A stretch of DNA of 34,602 nucleotides from Candidatus Iainarchaeum andersonii SCGC AAA011-E11 (GTDB taxonomy: Archaea; Iainarchaeota; Iainarchaeia; Iainarchaeales; Iainarchaeaceae): positions 1-34,602 of the forward strand of contig AQRS01000026.1 of NCBI GenBank assembly GCA_000402355.1, read 5' to 3'. A model generated the notes under the pieces. The model was given only the letters and a program-made list of their open reading frames with translations. It was not told the DNA's origin and did not search any database. The position numbers were made by a program, and so were the translations under genes. Below, piece by piece: positions 1 through 9,883 of this stretch (the first letter of the stretch is position 1; each line of letters begins with the position of its first letter).

Positions 1-41
1 CTCAGCAAACTACATGAAAGGGTGAGTTTTGTCCCAGAGTC
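1..41 (+). mobile_element. Right end of an insertion sequence (partial, runs off the window)
   Basis: The first 41 bases are a perfect inverted copy of 34369-34409. Positions 1-25 hold the last codons of a protein ending SANYMKG with stop TGA at 23-25, the same C-terminus as the partial ORF at the other end of the window. Identity between the copies stops after base 41, at the sequence CCCAGAGTC, so that is taken as the outer tip of the element. Transposase identity is inferred from duplication plus the shared tip; only the C-terminal end of the protein is visible and the IS family was not recognised. Confidence 0.6.
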
Positions 42-163
42 CTGAGTTGGGATGGCATTAACTCTTCCCAAGATTTATTAATTGATTGCAATTCTGTTTG
101 ATTTAGCCGATACCGCATCCCGTGAAATTGATGCGCAAGGCCTTTTTTTTGAAGTGAAGCGCA

Positions 164-856
164 ATGCTGAAATTATTCGATTCGCTGGAATCCAGGACGG
201 CTTTTCTCGGCTTTATCTTCATTGCCTCCGTTATAACCTCGAACCTTCTCGGGGGAAAGGTTTCCGAAATATTTTTGCTCGGCATTCCTATCGTGTTCTC
301 CGTGGGCCTGATTCCTTTCTTCATGACTTTTTTCCTACTCGATTCAATCAACGAGGTTCACGGGAAGCAAAGGGCGCGTGAACTCATTTGGCTCGCGATG
401 CTAACCCTTGTTTTTGTCGCGCTGGTTACCGTGATTTCCGTTGCGCTTCCTTATGCCGCGCGTTCGTGGATCAAGCCGGAGCAGTTCGAGCCTGTTTTTG
501 CTCAGGGCCTCAGGATAATAATCGCGAGCATTGCCGCGTTTTTCCTTGCGGACCGAATGGATGCGGTTGTTTTCAGTTATTTGCGCGAAAAAACTAAGGG
601 GAGAATGCTGTGGCTGCGCAGCAACGTGAGCAACATCATTGGCCAGGCCATTGACACGTTCGTTTTCATGTTCATTGCCTTCTTTGACCCCGCAAAGGGC
701 TATGATGTGGGCTTTGTTATTGCGATTGCGTTGCCCTACCTTTTCCTCAAAATAGTGCTTTCTTTTGTGAACACGCCTTTCGTGTACGCGGGAGTGAAGT
801 GGCTCAGGGGAAACGCCTCCAAAGGGGGCCAAAACAGCCAAATAAAAGATTTTTAA
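164..856 (+). CDS. yhhQ: Queuosine precursor transporter, YhhQ/VUT family (copy 1)
   Basis: A 230-residue integral membrane protein with about six hydrophobic segments. It resembles the YhhQ (DUF165, VUT) family, which imports 7-deazaguanine precursors such as preQ0 or preQ1. Visible family features are the N-terminal SNLLGGK-like segment, the acidic-aromatic LLDSINEVHG segment after TM2-3, and the late motif RSNVSNIIGQAIDT, which parallels RTIGSTVVGQAVDT in the second copy at 31939-32622. The ATG at 164 follows a purine-rich GAAGTGAAG stretch at about 151-159. The gene lies just inside the left insertion sequence and away from the TGT gene, so its substrate is less certain than that of copy 2. 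The family also gives broader 'vitamin uptake' annotations; exact substrate is inferred. Confidence 0.82.
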   Translation: MLKLFDSLESRTAFLGFIFIASVITSNLLGGKVSEIFLLGIPIVFSVGLIPFFMTFFLLDSINEVHGKQRARELIWLAMLTLVFVALVTVISVALPYAARSWIKPEQFEPVFAQGLRIIIASIAAFFLADRMDAVVFSYLREKTKGRMLWLRSNVSNIIGQAIDTFVFMFIAFFDPAKGYDVGFVIAIALPYLFLKIVLSFVNTPFVYAGVKWLRGNASKGGQNSQIKDF

Positions 857-914
857 ATGTGTTTAACCAAAACTCATCTGTAATTCAAGTAATTTTTTTG
901 ATTGGTGAGCGTTT

Positions 915-1043
915 TTGAGCAAGAAAAGCAACGACACTTCGCGTTTCAAGAAGACAAGGTCGAGGCAGCGCTGGAAGTGGAAAAAGAAGAAGATGCGCAG
1001 GAAAAAGCGCAAGAAACGCTATTTGAGACAGCGCGCAAAGTGA
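915..1043 (+). CDS. rpl41e: Ribosomal protein L41e-like micro-protein
   Basis: A 42-residue, extremely basic protein read from a TTG start at 915 preceded by GGTGAG at 904-909. The C-terminal half, RWKWKKKKMRRKKRKKR followed by YLRQRAK, closely resembles eukaryotic and archaeal L41e (about 25 residues, pattern KWRKKRMRRLKRKRRKMR). The N-terminal 18 residues are extra compared with the classical protein. L41e bridges the ribosomal subunits in eukaryotes. A TATA-like TTTTTAAATG lies at about 850-859. An overlapping 72-residue reading frame at 902-1120 uses another phase and runs into the next gene, so it is rejected. The main uncertainty is the low complexity of the sequence. Confidence 0.6.
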   Translation: MSKKSNDTSRFKKTRSRQRWKWKKKKMRRKKRKKRYLRQRAK

Positions 1044-1085
1044 CTCCTAATAGGCTTTTATTTAAGAGCGCACTCATATTACTTC

Positions 1086-1790
1086 ATGCTAATTTCAGTG
1101 GTCATCGGCGCGCTCAATGAGGAAAAGTATATCGGCAAGACACTTGATTCCCTGCGCAAGCAGGTAAGCGATTTCAAGTACGAAATGATTGTGGGTGACG
1201 GTTATAGTTCGGATAAAACCGTTTCAATTGCGCGCAAGTTCGGCGCAAAAATTATCAAGGAAAAGAACCGCTCCGCCGCGTGGGAGCGCCAGGCCGGTGC
1301 GAAAATCGCGAAAGGCGAGATAATTGCGTTCTCGGATGCGGACGCGGAATTTCCAAGCGATTGGGTTCAGCGCATCGCACTTGAATTCGAAAAGGACAAG
1401 GGTTTGGTGATGCTGTACGGCCCGGTTTATTTTTCCGACACTCCGAGCATTGAGAAAAGCCTCAGCAAAATCTCGATGAGGGTTTACCTTGCCGTGCTTT
1501 CATTTTTAGGAATACACAACCCCATAGGCTCTAACATGATTGTAAGGCGAAAGGAATTCGAAAAGATCGGGGGCCTTGACACTTCATTGGTTACCTGCGA
1601 GGACCTTGATCTCGCAAAAAGGATGAAGTCTCTGGGCAAAGTGAAATTTGTTCCCGGGGTTTTCGTGAATGTTTCCGCACGAAGGATAAAGAAGTGGGGC
1701 TACATCAGGTTCACTGTTTTTCACATAATAAACGGACTGCGCTTCCAGTTCACGGGAAAGGCGGAGCACAGGTACGAGCCGGTGAGGTGA
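1086..1790 (+). CDS. Family 2 glycosyltransferase
   Basis: A 234-residue GT-A fold glycosyltransferase. The N-terminus ISVVIGALNEEKYIGKTLDSL is the usual first strand and nucleotide-binding segment, and FSDADAEFPSDW carries the DxD metal/nucleotide-sugar motif (about residues 82-84). The later CEDLDLAKRM stretch matches the ED acidic motif of the acceptor side, near the catalytic base. Such proteins transfer sugars to lipid carriers or glycans at the cytoplasmic face of the membrane. There is no long C-terminal membrane region, although the segment around VYLAVLSFLGI is hydrophobic. A TATA-like CTTTTATTTAAG is centred about 26 nt before the ATG at 1086, consistent with a leaderless transcript. 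Donor and acceptor cannot be told from sequence. Confidence 0.85.
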   Translation: MLISVVIGALNEEKYIGKTLDSLRKQVSDFKYEMIVGDGYSSDKTVSIARKFGAKIIKEKNRSAAWERQAGAKIAKGEIIAFSDADAEFPSDWVQRIALEFEKDKGLVMLYGPVYFSDTPSIEKSLSKISMRVYLAVLSFLGIHNPIGSNMIVRRKEFEKIGGLDTSLVTCEDLDLAKRMKSLGKVKFVPGVFVNVSARRIKKWGYIRFTVFHIINGLRFQFTGKAEHRYEPVR

Positions 1791-1805
1791 ACGCTTTTTG
1801 CAGGA

Positions 1806-1836
1806 ACATTTAAATAAGCTATTGTATCAATTGATA
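1806..1836 (+). promoter_or_regulatory. Promoter with palindromic operator for the 1848 gene pair
   Basis: A TATA-like CATTTAAATAAG lies at about 1807-1818 and a perfect 12-bp palindrome TATCAATTGATA follows at 1825-1836, between the TATA box and the ATG at 1848. A palindrome here is what is expected for autoregulation by an antitoxin-like DNA-binding protein. Function is inferred from position and symmetry. Confidence 0.5.
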
Positions 1837-1847
1837 TAAGTGGTTTC

Positions 1848-2135
1848 ATGGGTGCATCGGCAATTTTCAAACAGGAAAACATTCTCCGTTATCCGCGGCT
1901 GGATACGGTATTGATGGTGGAGGAAACCATCAGAAACGCAAAGGATTATCCTACAAAAGCCAGGCTTTGGAAAAGCCTTCCCAAAAAAATGATGTACCAG
2001 ACGTTCAATACTATAATTGACTACTTGGAATATTCCGGCAAAATCATTGTTGAGGATGGCGGCGCCATAATTTGGATTTGGGATCCTGAAGGCGTAAGAA
2101 AACTTTTGGGCAAGAAACATCTGGTGGTTCGGTGA
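1848..2135 (+). CDS. Winged-helix-like protein, probable antitoxin partner
   Basis: A 95-residue soluble protein. The segment DYPTKARLWKSLPKKMMYQTFNTIIDYLEYSG followed by KIIVEDGGAIIWIW has the helix-turn-helix-wing rhythm of a small winged-helix domain. I recall similar archaeal proteins encoded directly before RelE-like toxins, which fits the next frame, whose GTG start overlaps this stop codon by four bases (GTGA). The family name was not recognised with certainty. A palindromic operator candidate lies just upstream. The probable role is repression of its own operon and, formerly, neutralisation of the toxin; alternatively it is a stand-alone transcription regulator. Confidence 0.65.
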   Translation: MGASAIFKQENILRYPRLDTVLMVEETIRNAKDYPTKARLWKSLPKKMMYQTFNTIIDYLEYSGKIIVEDGGAIIWIWDPEGVRKLLGKKHLVVR

Positions 2136-2299
2136 AGCCGGATAACAGGAAAATCATCGTAATTTTTGTTGACGATAAAACAAAGGACGCCTACGACAAA
2201 CTCAAAGGCGGCAAGTTTGAAGACAGGGAACTGTACGGCTTCATTAACCGCGCATTGGATTACTTGAAAAACAGGAGATTCGGATACAAAACAAGCTGA
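2132..2299 (+). pseudogene. Truncated RelE-like toxin (N-terminal part only)
   Basis: A 55-residue frame begins with GTG at 2132, overlapping the upstream gene by four bases. The sequence VIFVDDKTKDAYDKLKGGKF then LYGFINRALDYLKNRRFGYK resembles the first half of archaeal RelE/ParE-like toxins, which normally continue through a 'GIQIPKKLIP...NLWKY...WRLIYT' region to about 85-100 residues. Here TGA at 2297-2299 ends the frame. The +1 phase beginning near 2281 reads RIQNKLIWS, faintly like the missing continuation, so a frameshift is possible. The catalytic C-terminal strand residues are absent, so the product is probably inactive. The next gene starts 13 bases later. Confidence 0.55.
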
Positions 2300-2311
2300 T
2301 CTGGAGTGTAG

Positions 2312-3457
2312 TTGCCTTTGAACATCGCTATTTTTTCGGATTCTTACGAGCCGCAGATCAACGGCGTCGTTACCCAAATAAAAAACATTTCGAATTGCCT
2401 CGCGAAACACGGCCACAAAATTCTCGTGATTGCTCCCAGCCCTGACACACGGCACAAGGAGTACGAAAAGAACGGGGTGAAGGTCCTTCTTTTGCCTTCC
2501 ATTGCCCTGCCCACTTACCCTGATTACAGGATTACGCATATCAGCTCTTCGCGCGTAAAAAGGGCCTTGCGGGAATTCATGCCTGATTTGTTCCATGTGC
2601 AGACGCCTTTCAGCGTTGGGTGGCTGGGGCTGCGGTATGCAAAGCGTTTCGGGGTGCCGGTAATGGGGACTTACCACACATTAATTTCCGAATTCACAAT
2701 GTACCTGCCCATTCCTTTCATTATGGGAACGGATTTTGCGCGCAGGGGCGCGTGGCTTTTCACGCGGCACTTCTACAACCGCTGCAGCCTTGTCACCACG
2801 CCGACGGAATCAATGAAAAACGAGTTGGAGAAGAACGGCGTGAAGAATGTGCATGTGCTTTCAAATGCGATTGATTTCGATTCCTTCAATGCCGCGCGCA
2901 AAAAAAATTATTCTTCTAAAAATATAAAGTTGATTTATTTCGGGCGCATAGGATACGAAAAAAACATCGAGGTTATTTTGTTCGCGCTCAAGCATTTGCT
3001 GTGGAAGAAGAAAAATGTTTGCCTCACAATAACCGGCTCGGGGCCGGCTTTGGATTACCTCAAGAAAATTGCCGAGGAGCAAAAGCTCGCGAGGCACGTT
3101 TCGTTCCAGGGGCCCATGGATTCCGCGGAGCTCGCGAGGCACATCGCTTCGCACGATATTTTTGTAACGGCTTCCACAATTGAAACGCAGGGCCTGACAA
3201 TCCTGGAATCAATGGCCGCGGGTTTGCCGTGCATTGGCGCGGATTGCCTCGCTATTCCTGACGCTATAATGGAAGGGAAGAACGGTTTTTTGTTCAGGCC
3301 TTATGATTTTGTTGAATGCGCAAATAAAATAGAAAAGCTGCTGGGTTCATCCGCCCTGCGAAAGAAGCTCGGCAATAACTCGGTTAAAACCGTGCAGAAA
3401 TACTCGGTCGAAGGGATTGCATCTCAAACACTCGCCTTGTACAAAACGCTCGTATGA
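2312..3457 (+). CDS. Family 4 glycosyltransferase (lipid or glycan)
   Basis: A 381-residue GT-B enzyme. The N-terminal domain opens IAIFSDSYEPQINGVVTQI, typical of diacylglycerol- or phosphatidylinositol-type glycosyltransferases of the GT4 family. The C-terminal Rossmann domain contains YFGRIGYEKN and the nucleotide-sugar binding ExxxxxxxE region ETQGLTILESMAAGLP. The chosen start is TTG at 2312; no better ATG precedes the conserved first strand. It is the second glycosyltransferase in this block, so a shared role in glycolipid or surface-glycan assembly is plausible. Substrates are not deducible. It lies just upstream of the rRNA promoter region, and a CCCGTTTTTCGGG-type hairpin follows at about 3467-3480. 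Confidence 0.85.
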   Translation: MPLNIAIFSDSYEPQINGVVTQIKNISNCLAKHGHKILVIAPSPDTRHKEYEKNGVKVLLLPSIALPTYPDYRITHISSSRVKRALREFMPDLFHVQTPFSVGWLGLRYAKRFGVPVMGTYHTLISEFTMYLPIPFIMGTDFARRGAWLFTRHFYNRCSLVTTPTESMKNELEKNGVKNVHVLSNAIDFDSFNAARKKNYSSKNIKLIYFGRIGYEKNIEVILFALKHLLWKKKNVCLTITGSGPALDYLKKIAEEQKLARHVSFQGPMDSAELARHIASHDIFVTASTIETQGLTILESMAAGLPCIGADCLAIPDAIMEGKNGFLFRPYDFVECANKIEKLLGSSALRKKLGNNSVKTVQKYSVEGIASQTLALYKTLV

Positions 3458-3490
3458 GCCGAATAACCCCGTTTTTCGGGTTCCGGAGCC

Positions 3491-3504
3491 AAAACCTTTA
3501 TAAA
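3491..3504 (+). promoter_or_regulatory. rRNA operon promoter (BRE plus TATA box)
   Basis: AAAACC followed by TTTATAAA is a strong match to the archaeal BRE/TATA pair, and predicts transcription start near 3528. A second AT-rich stretch, CTATATATTAG, begins at about 3517 and could be an alternative. The distance to mature 16S leaves a leader of roughly 330 nt. Confidence 0.6.
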
Positions 3505-3859
3505 GAATACCTGCACCTATATATTAGAAATTAAGCATTCCATATAATTCGCTTTTTTGCGCGGTTTTTCTTATTGGGGAAACGCAAAAAAGTTTTTGCA
3601 TTGCACAAACCCTATGCACCAGCGTGCATTTTGCGCGCATTTGCCGGGATTTGATGTTACATGAGTACCCAAGTTTTTTTGGGTATGATGTTGGTTGTTG
3701 CTAGAGGAATTCTGCAGTAGAATGCCCGCAACAGTTTCGGCTGTTGGGTACGACGACCATCTTCGCGCTTCGGCGCTCGATGATCATGTGCTCAACGCCA
3801 ATTGTTGCAACCAATTCCATATTAAGTGGATACTAAAGCCAATAGGCTTCAGTTGAATA
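3505..3859 (+). other. Pre-16S leader with 5' arm of the processing stem
   Basis: This non-coding leader contains the 5' arm of the 16S processing stem. 3693-3703 (GGTTGTTGCTA) pairs with 5418-5428, and 3712-3727 pairs with 5394-5409, the latter over 16 bp with one G-T. The two helices are separated by an 8-by-8 internal loop, where the archaeal splicing endonuclease is expected to cut (bulge-helix-bulge-like, not a textbook match). Just inside it, 3729-3754 forms a CAACAG...CTGTTG hairpin whose sequence recurs behind tRNA-Arg at 21150-21193. A further CG-rich hairpin (CGCGCTTCGGCGCTCG) lies at about 3765-3780. Confidence 0.7.
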
Positions 3860-5349
<1,490 letters not shown>

Positions 5350-5393
5350 TAATACCCACAAAAGTGGGTTCGCTCCGAATTAATCGGGGCAAA

Positions 5394-5428
5394 GGGCGTT
5401 CTACTGCAGACCTTTTATAGCAACAACC
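5394..5428 (+). other. 3' arm of the pre-16S processing stem
   Basis: 5394-5409 and 5418-5428 are the reverse complements of 3712-3727 and 3693-3703. They close the 16S precursor into the processing stem found in most archaeal rRNA operons. A small CCCAC-AAAA-GTGGG hairpin precedes it at about 5355-5368. Confidence 0.75.
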
Positions 5429-5429
5429 A

Positions 5430-5482
5430 ACCTTTTTCTTTTCTTTAGCAAGAAAAGAAAAAGCTTGACCAAAAAGAAAAGT
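5430..5482 (+). repeat. Stable-RNA hairpin/mirror repeat, copy R1 (16S-tRNA spacer)
   Basis: A 14-bp perfect stem, CTTTTTCTTTTCTT (5432-5445) with AAGAAAAGAAAAAG (5450-5463), closes a 4-nt loop. It is followed by GCTTGACC and then AAAAAGAAAAG, the mirror image of the purine arm. It starts two bases after the 3' arm of the 16S processing stem. See R2-R5 for the other copies. Confidence 0.8.
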
Positions 5483-5561
5483 GTCAAGTTAGCAAAAAAA
5501 TAATTCCTCAGATGCAACTCGCGGCTCTCGCGTGGAGGGTTAAGGGTTCGCATTTGAAATT

Positions 5562-5635
5562 GGGCCCTTAGCTCAGTCTGGCAGAGCGCTCCGTTTGCAT
5601 CGGAGAGGCCAGGGGTTCGAATCCCCTAGGGTCCA
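5562..5635 (+). tRNA. trnA: tRNA-Ala (anticodon TGC)
   Basis: A 74-nt cloverleaf in the 16S-23S spacer. The acceptor stem pairs GGGCCCT with AGGGTCC, the D arm is GCTC...GAGC with A14-G15, the anticodon stem-loop is CTCCG-TTTGCAT-CGGAG, and the T arm is AGGGG-TTCGAAT-CCCCT. CCA is not encoded. It is co-transcribed with the rRNAs, the usual arrangement in many euryarchaea and several DPANN archaea. No intron is present. Confidence 0.95.
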
Positions 5636-5690
5636 CACCTTTTTTCTTTTCTTGCAGAAAAGAAAAAAGCTGTACCAAAAAAGAAAAGCG
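5636..5690 (+). repeat. Stable-RNA hairpin/mirror repeat, copy R2 (after tRNA-Ala)
   Basis: It starts at the tRNA 3' end. Arms CTTTTTTCTTTTCT (5639-5652) and AGAAAAGAAAAAAG (5656-5669) pair perfectly around a TGC loop. CTGTACC then leads into AAAAAAGAAAAG, the mirror of the purine arm. A further AAAAAGAAAAG run follows at about 5705. Confidence 0.85.
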
Positions 5691-5987
5691 CGGGATTTTG
5701 CGCTAAAAAGAAAAGTGCGGAAAAAATTCGAAAAGAAAAATTGAAAATAAAAAAATCGAAATAAAGTTTTACAAATAAAATTCCGGAAAAAGTTTTTCCG
5801 GGAGATTGCGCTTACAAATAAATTATTGATTTTGTAAGGAAGCGTTGCAGGTTTTTCTGGAACGCAGGACAGAGCTGCTGCGCAGTCCGCAATGCAGAGG
5901 CAACAAGCCACTTTCGAACTGTGGCTCAAGGCCTTGGTGTTGTGGGTGCGGCGCTGCGGTAATGAGGTCGTGCATTGGTAGGCCTAT
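5691..5987 (+). other. A-rich tail and 23S leader, no gene seen
   Basis: 5691-5835 is A-rich and repeats GAAAAG/AAAAATTG-like runs left over from the R2 repeat. 5840-5987 is a folded 23S leader with several short inverted repeats (for example AGCCAC...GTGGCT at about 5916-5935). A clean bulge-helix-bulge stem for 23S could not be matched with the 3' flank. Nothing protein-coding is supported. Confidence 0.5.
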
Positions 5988-8900
5988 CGGTTTATGAGTT
6001 CTATAAGCCACTTAGTGGATGACTAGGCTTGGAAGCTGTTGAAGGGCGTGGCAAGCTGCGATAAGCCACGGCGAGCCGCATGCAGGCGTTGAACCGTGGA
6101 TCCCTGAACTGTTCCGCAAGGAACGGGAACGCCGGGAATTGAAGCATCTTAGTACCGGCAGGAAAAGAAAGCAATAGCGATTCTGTTATTAGGGTCGACC
6201 GAAGACAGAACAGGACAAACCGAATCCTTGTGCGCGAGTACAGGGAGATGTGGGGTTTGGGCTATAGGTTACATGCTTTTGTTGCGAGCTGAAGTTTTCT
6301 GGAATGAAACGCCAGAGATCGTGAAAGCCGAGTAAGCGAAACAACGAAAGATGAGTCCTTTGTACCCAGAGTATGGCGCGTCGGATCTCGCGTCAGAATA
6401 TGCGAGCCATTAACTCGTAATCCTAAATACTCTCCAAGTCCGATAGCTCACTAGTACCGTGAGGGAAAGTTGAAAAGTACCCTTAACAGGGGGTGAAAAG
6501 CGCCTGAAACTAGGTGGCCACAGGCGGACATTGGCACGGAAGAGTTAAACTTCCGCGAAGCGAAAACCGGAAACGGTCAAGCGAGCGGAATGATTCGGTG
6601 TTGTGTCGTTCGTCCTGAAACACGAGCGAGGGAGTTGACGGTTGTGGCGAGGTTAATCCCCGACGGGGAGAAGCCGCAGCGAAAGCGATTAGCCCACAGT
6701 TCAGCAATGAATGAGGGGCGGAGTGTGAATAGCGCTCAAGTCACATACGTCAGACCTGAAACCAGGTGATCTATTCCTTTGCAGGTTGAAGCCCCCCTTC
6801 CGGGGGGTGGAGGACCGCAACCAGTGTTAGTCCAACTGCTTGGGTGACATGGGAATAGGAGTAAAATGCCATTCGAACCTGGTGATAGCAGGCTCCTTCC
6901 GAAGAAGCTCTTAGGCTTGCCCCCGCGGAGGTTTGGATTGTGGGGTAGAGATACTGATTAGGAAGTACCGATTGGAAACTTTCGGCTTTCTTGTCAAACT
7001 CCAAATCTGCAATCGCCTTAGATGCGGGGAGTAGGGGCACGTGGGGTAAACCTCGTGTCCTGAAGGGGAACAACCCAGACCTAGGTTAAGGCCCAAAAGT
7101 GCGGATTAAGTGTTGATGAAAAAGCGTCCTTTTCCTAAAACAATGTGGAGGTCGGCTTAGAAGCAGCCATCCTTTAAAGAAAGCGTAACAGCTCACACAT
7201 CTAGGTGAAGGGCCTTGAAAATTATCTGGGCTAAAATCCGCCGCCGATACCCGGGAAATCCCTCTGAGAGGGATATTTGTTAGGAAGGTGCTCTGATAGA
7301 GTAGAAGCAAGGCAGTAATGTCTTGTGGATCTGTTAGAGATATGGATCCTCGTGCTAGTAATAATAAAGAGAGGTGAGAATCCTCTCCGTCGAAAGGGCA
7401 AGGGTTCCTTAGCGCTCATCATGAGCTAAGGGTTAGTCGGTCCTAAGGCTGTCCGTAACACGGCGCAGCCGAAAGGGAAACGCGTTCATATTCGCGTACC
7501 TTGCAGATACATTTCTCGGCAACGATAGGCATGCTCCAGACGCTTAGGGCTAGGGTTAGTACCCCCGTCAGGGTATTTAACAAGCATAAGTCCCCGGAGA
7601 GCCTTAACGGCGAGAAGGGGAGTAAAGCTTGGAACAGGCGAAAGCTTAACTCGAGGCCTAGAGCCCGTGAAAATGGAGTGTGCAAGGATTCTGCATGACC
7701 GTACCAAGAACCGAGAAAGGTGCCCCTGGCTTAAAAGGCCAAGACGTCACAGGGAATAACTCAATCTAGGGAATTCGGCAACGATAGCCCCGTACCTTCG
7801 GTATAAGGGGTGCCTGCAGTGTAGACTGTAGGTTTCAATGACAAAGGGAGTCCGACTGTTTATCAAAAACACAGGTGACTGCTAGCCAGCAATGGTGAGT
7901 ATAGTCGCTGACTCCTGCTCACTGCCAGTACGTGAAACTCCCGTTCAAGGGAACTAAGCGCTGGTAAAGAGCGGGCCTAACTCTGAGGCTCTCATGGTAG
8001 CGTAATACCTTGGCGGTTGATTGCCGTCTTGCACCAACGGAGCAACGAGATTCCCACTGTCCCGGATTGAGGCCTGATGAACTCGTCTCGCGGTGAACAC
8101 GCCGCGGAATTCCAATGGGAAGAGAAGACCCCACGGAGGTTTACCACAATCTGATGTTGTGGCATGATTTTCGATGTGCAGTGTAGATGGGAGCGCAGAT
8201 GCAATTTCGCTAGGAATTGTGGAGCGACAATGGAACACCATCCTTTGAAAATCGTGCCGCTAACCCGGAAGGGAACACCATTAGACTTGGTGGTTAGGCT
8301 GGGGTGGCACGCCCCTGAAAATGTATCAGGGGCGCCCAAAGGTGTGCTCAGGAGAGTCAGAAATTCTCCGTAGAATGCAAAGGTAAAAGCACGCTTGACC
8401 ATGATTTACACAGCAAGGATCGTGGATGCGAAAGCAGGGCTTAGCGAACGTCAGAAGAGCTTTAGTGGCTCTCTGGTCTAACAGTGAACTTACCCTGGGG
8501 GTAACTGAGTGGTCGCGGGTGAGAGTTCACATCGACCCCGCGGTTTGCGACCTCGCCGTCGGCTCTTGGTATCCTGGCAGTGCATAAGCTGCCAAGGGTG
8601 CAGGTGTTAACTGATTAAAACCGAACGTTAGTTGGGTTAAGAACGGTGCGAGCCAGTTTGGTTACTATCTATTGGAGTTGCCGAGTGTCTGAGGGGAAGG
8701 AGCACTGAGTACGAGAGGAACGGTGCTTCGTGGCCACTGGTTAACCAGTTGTCCGACAGGGCAAACGCTGGGTAGCTACGCCATGGCTCATAAGAGCTGA
8801 AAGCATCTAAGCTCGAAGGAGCCCCTAAAAATAGACACTCACTCCGAAAACTCCGCATGTAAAAGTGCGGAGGCTATGGACGAGGGCTCCGGCAAAAGAC

Positions 8901-8988
8901 CGGATTGATAGGTTGGGGATGTAAGTTTCAAGCTTCGGCGAGAAATTAAGTTCACCAATACTAAAAGCCCGAGAGGGCTCATAAACCG
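5988..8988 (+). rRNA. rrl: 23S ribosomal RNA
   Basis: The ends were set from helix H1: CGGTTTATGAG at 5988-5998 pairs perfectly with CTCATAAACCG at 8978-8988. Conserved landmarks include AAGGGCGTGGCAAGCTGCGA near the 5' end, the GTAACAGCTCAC segment at about 7187, and the sarcin-ricin loop AGTACGAGAGGA at about 8707. Length is about 3.0 kb, normal for an archaeon, with no obvious intron. No 5S gene follows within the window, so 5S is unlinked. Confidence 0.93.
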
Positions 8989-8996
8989 GGTTTCAT

Positions 8997-9058
8997 AGCA
9001 CCTTTTTTCTTTTCTTGCAGAAAAGAAAAAAGCTGCACCAAAAAAGAAAAGCGCAAAA
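8997..9058 (+). repeat. Stable-RNA hairpin/mirror repeat, copy R3 (after 23S)
   Basis: Arms CTTTTTTCTTTTCT (9002-9015) and AGAAAAGAAAAAAG (9019-9032) form a perfect 14-bp stem with a TGC loop. CTGCACC then leads into the mirror run AAAAAAGAAAAG. It begins about 13 nt after the 23S H1 helix. A decayed second purine run AAAAAGAAAG follows at about 9067. Confidence 0.85.
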
Positions 9059-9167
9059 AAGCCGCGCAAAAAGAAAGAGCGCGGAAAAATTTGCGCTTAA
9101 AAATTTGGTGCTGACATGTGCACCGAAAAAAAGCGAAAGCCTACCTTTCGGTCCAATGCACGACAAC

Positions 9168-9196
9168 AACCTTTTTTCTCTTCGAGAAAAAACGTT
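9168..9196 (+). repeat. Diverged hairpin of the same type (R6)
   Basis: AACCTTTTTTCTC (9168-9180) pairs with GAGAAAAAACGTT (9184-9196) with one mismatch. The following sequence is U-rich on the + strand (TTTCTTTTTTTCTT at about 9211-9224) and looks like an archaeal terminator. The mirror run is only partial (GACGAAAATT). The rest of 9059-9299 holds nothing recognisable apart from purine-rich repeat remains. Confidence 0.5.
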
Positions 9197-9299
9197 GACG
9201 AAAATTATTGTTTCTTTTTTTCTTAAGTAAACTACAGAAAGAAGAAATTATTTTTTCCTTGGCGTCAGGCTGATGAAAATTTTCGGCTTTTTAGAAATT

Positions 9300-9818
9300 T
9301 CAGCCGTTCATTATTTGTTCAAGTTCCGCTACTTCGCTCTTGATTCTGCCGAGTATTGTTTCCAGTGCATCTATTTCTCTTCTTTTGCGCTTGTCAAAAT
9401 CTCTTGCGGCTTCAAGCCTGGCTGCATCAACCTCCCTAGCTACTATTTGTGAAAGATTGAATATCCTGTCGTGTGCCTGCCTCACCCTTTCTGTTGCGAA
9501 CCTTTGAATATCCGGGTTATTGCTGTTTTTCATCACTCTCAGTTCATAATTATTGAATTCTGTGCCGCGCCTTGCCAACTCGGTTATTTCAGCCATTTGA
9601 ACCTGTCTCTTTACCAGCCTTGCATCGAAATGTTTCTTGGAGGTGCCGCCGAGGAATTTTCCATGCACAATCCTTTTTGTCACGAGCTCCTCCATTTTTT
9701 GAAGGCGGGTTAATTGGTTCTCCTGCCTGAGCTGTGTAAACGGGCTTCGTGGCTTTCCCTTTGGCGGCGTTTTACTATTAGTTCTTCTATTCTGCACGTG
9801 CTTGCTGTATCTTGGCAT
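9300..9818 (-). CDS. Basic, coiled-coil-prone hypothetical protein
   Basis: A 172-residue protein starting MPRYSKHVQNRR. The N-terminal 40 residues are basic and probably disordered (NSKTPPKGKPRSP). The remainder is helical with many charged heptad-like stretches, for example ARLEAARDFDKRKRREIDAL near the C-terminus, suggesting a coiled coil. No catalytic motif was recognised. The ATG at 9818 was preferred over longer upstream frames because AATATAAATG lies about 30 nt upstream on the minus strand. It diverges from the small basic ORF at 9884. The basic N-terminus suggests nucleic-acid or ribosome association, but that is only inference. Confidence 0.65.
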   Translation of the reverse strand: MPRYSKHVQNRRTNSKTPPKGKPRSPFTQLRQENQLTRLQKMEELVTKRIVHGKFLGGTSKKHFDARLVKRQVQMAEITELARRGTEFNNYELRVMKNSNNPDIQRFATERVRQAHDRIFNLSQIVAREVDAARLEAARDFDKRKRREIDALETILGRIKSEVAELEQIMNG

Positions 9819-9883
9819 AAACTCACTTCTTAACTCTTCAAAACATTTATATTGCATGGAGTTATTATATTTTTGGTGATAAG

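Noticed and set aside
902..1120. 72-residue frame overlapping the L41e-like gene
   Set aside because: It is in a different phase, runs into the glycosyltransferase gene and is explained by the L41e-like coding sequence.
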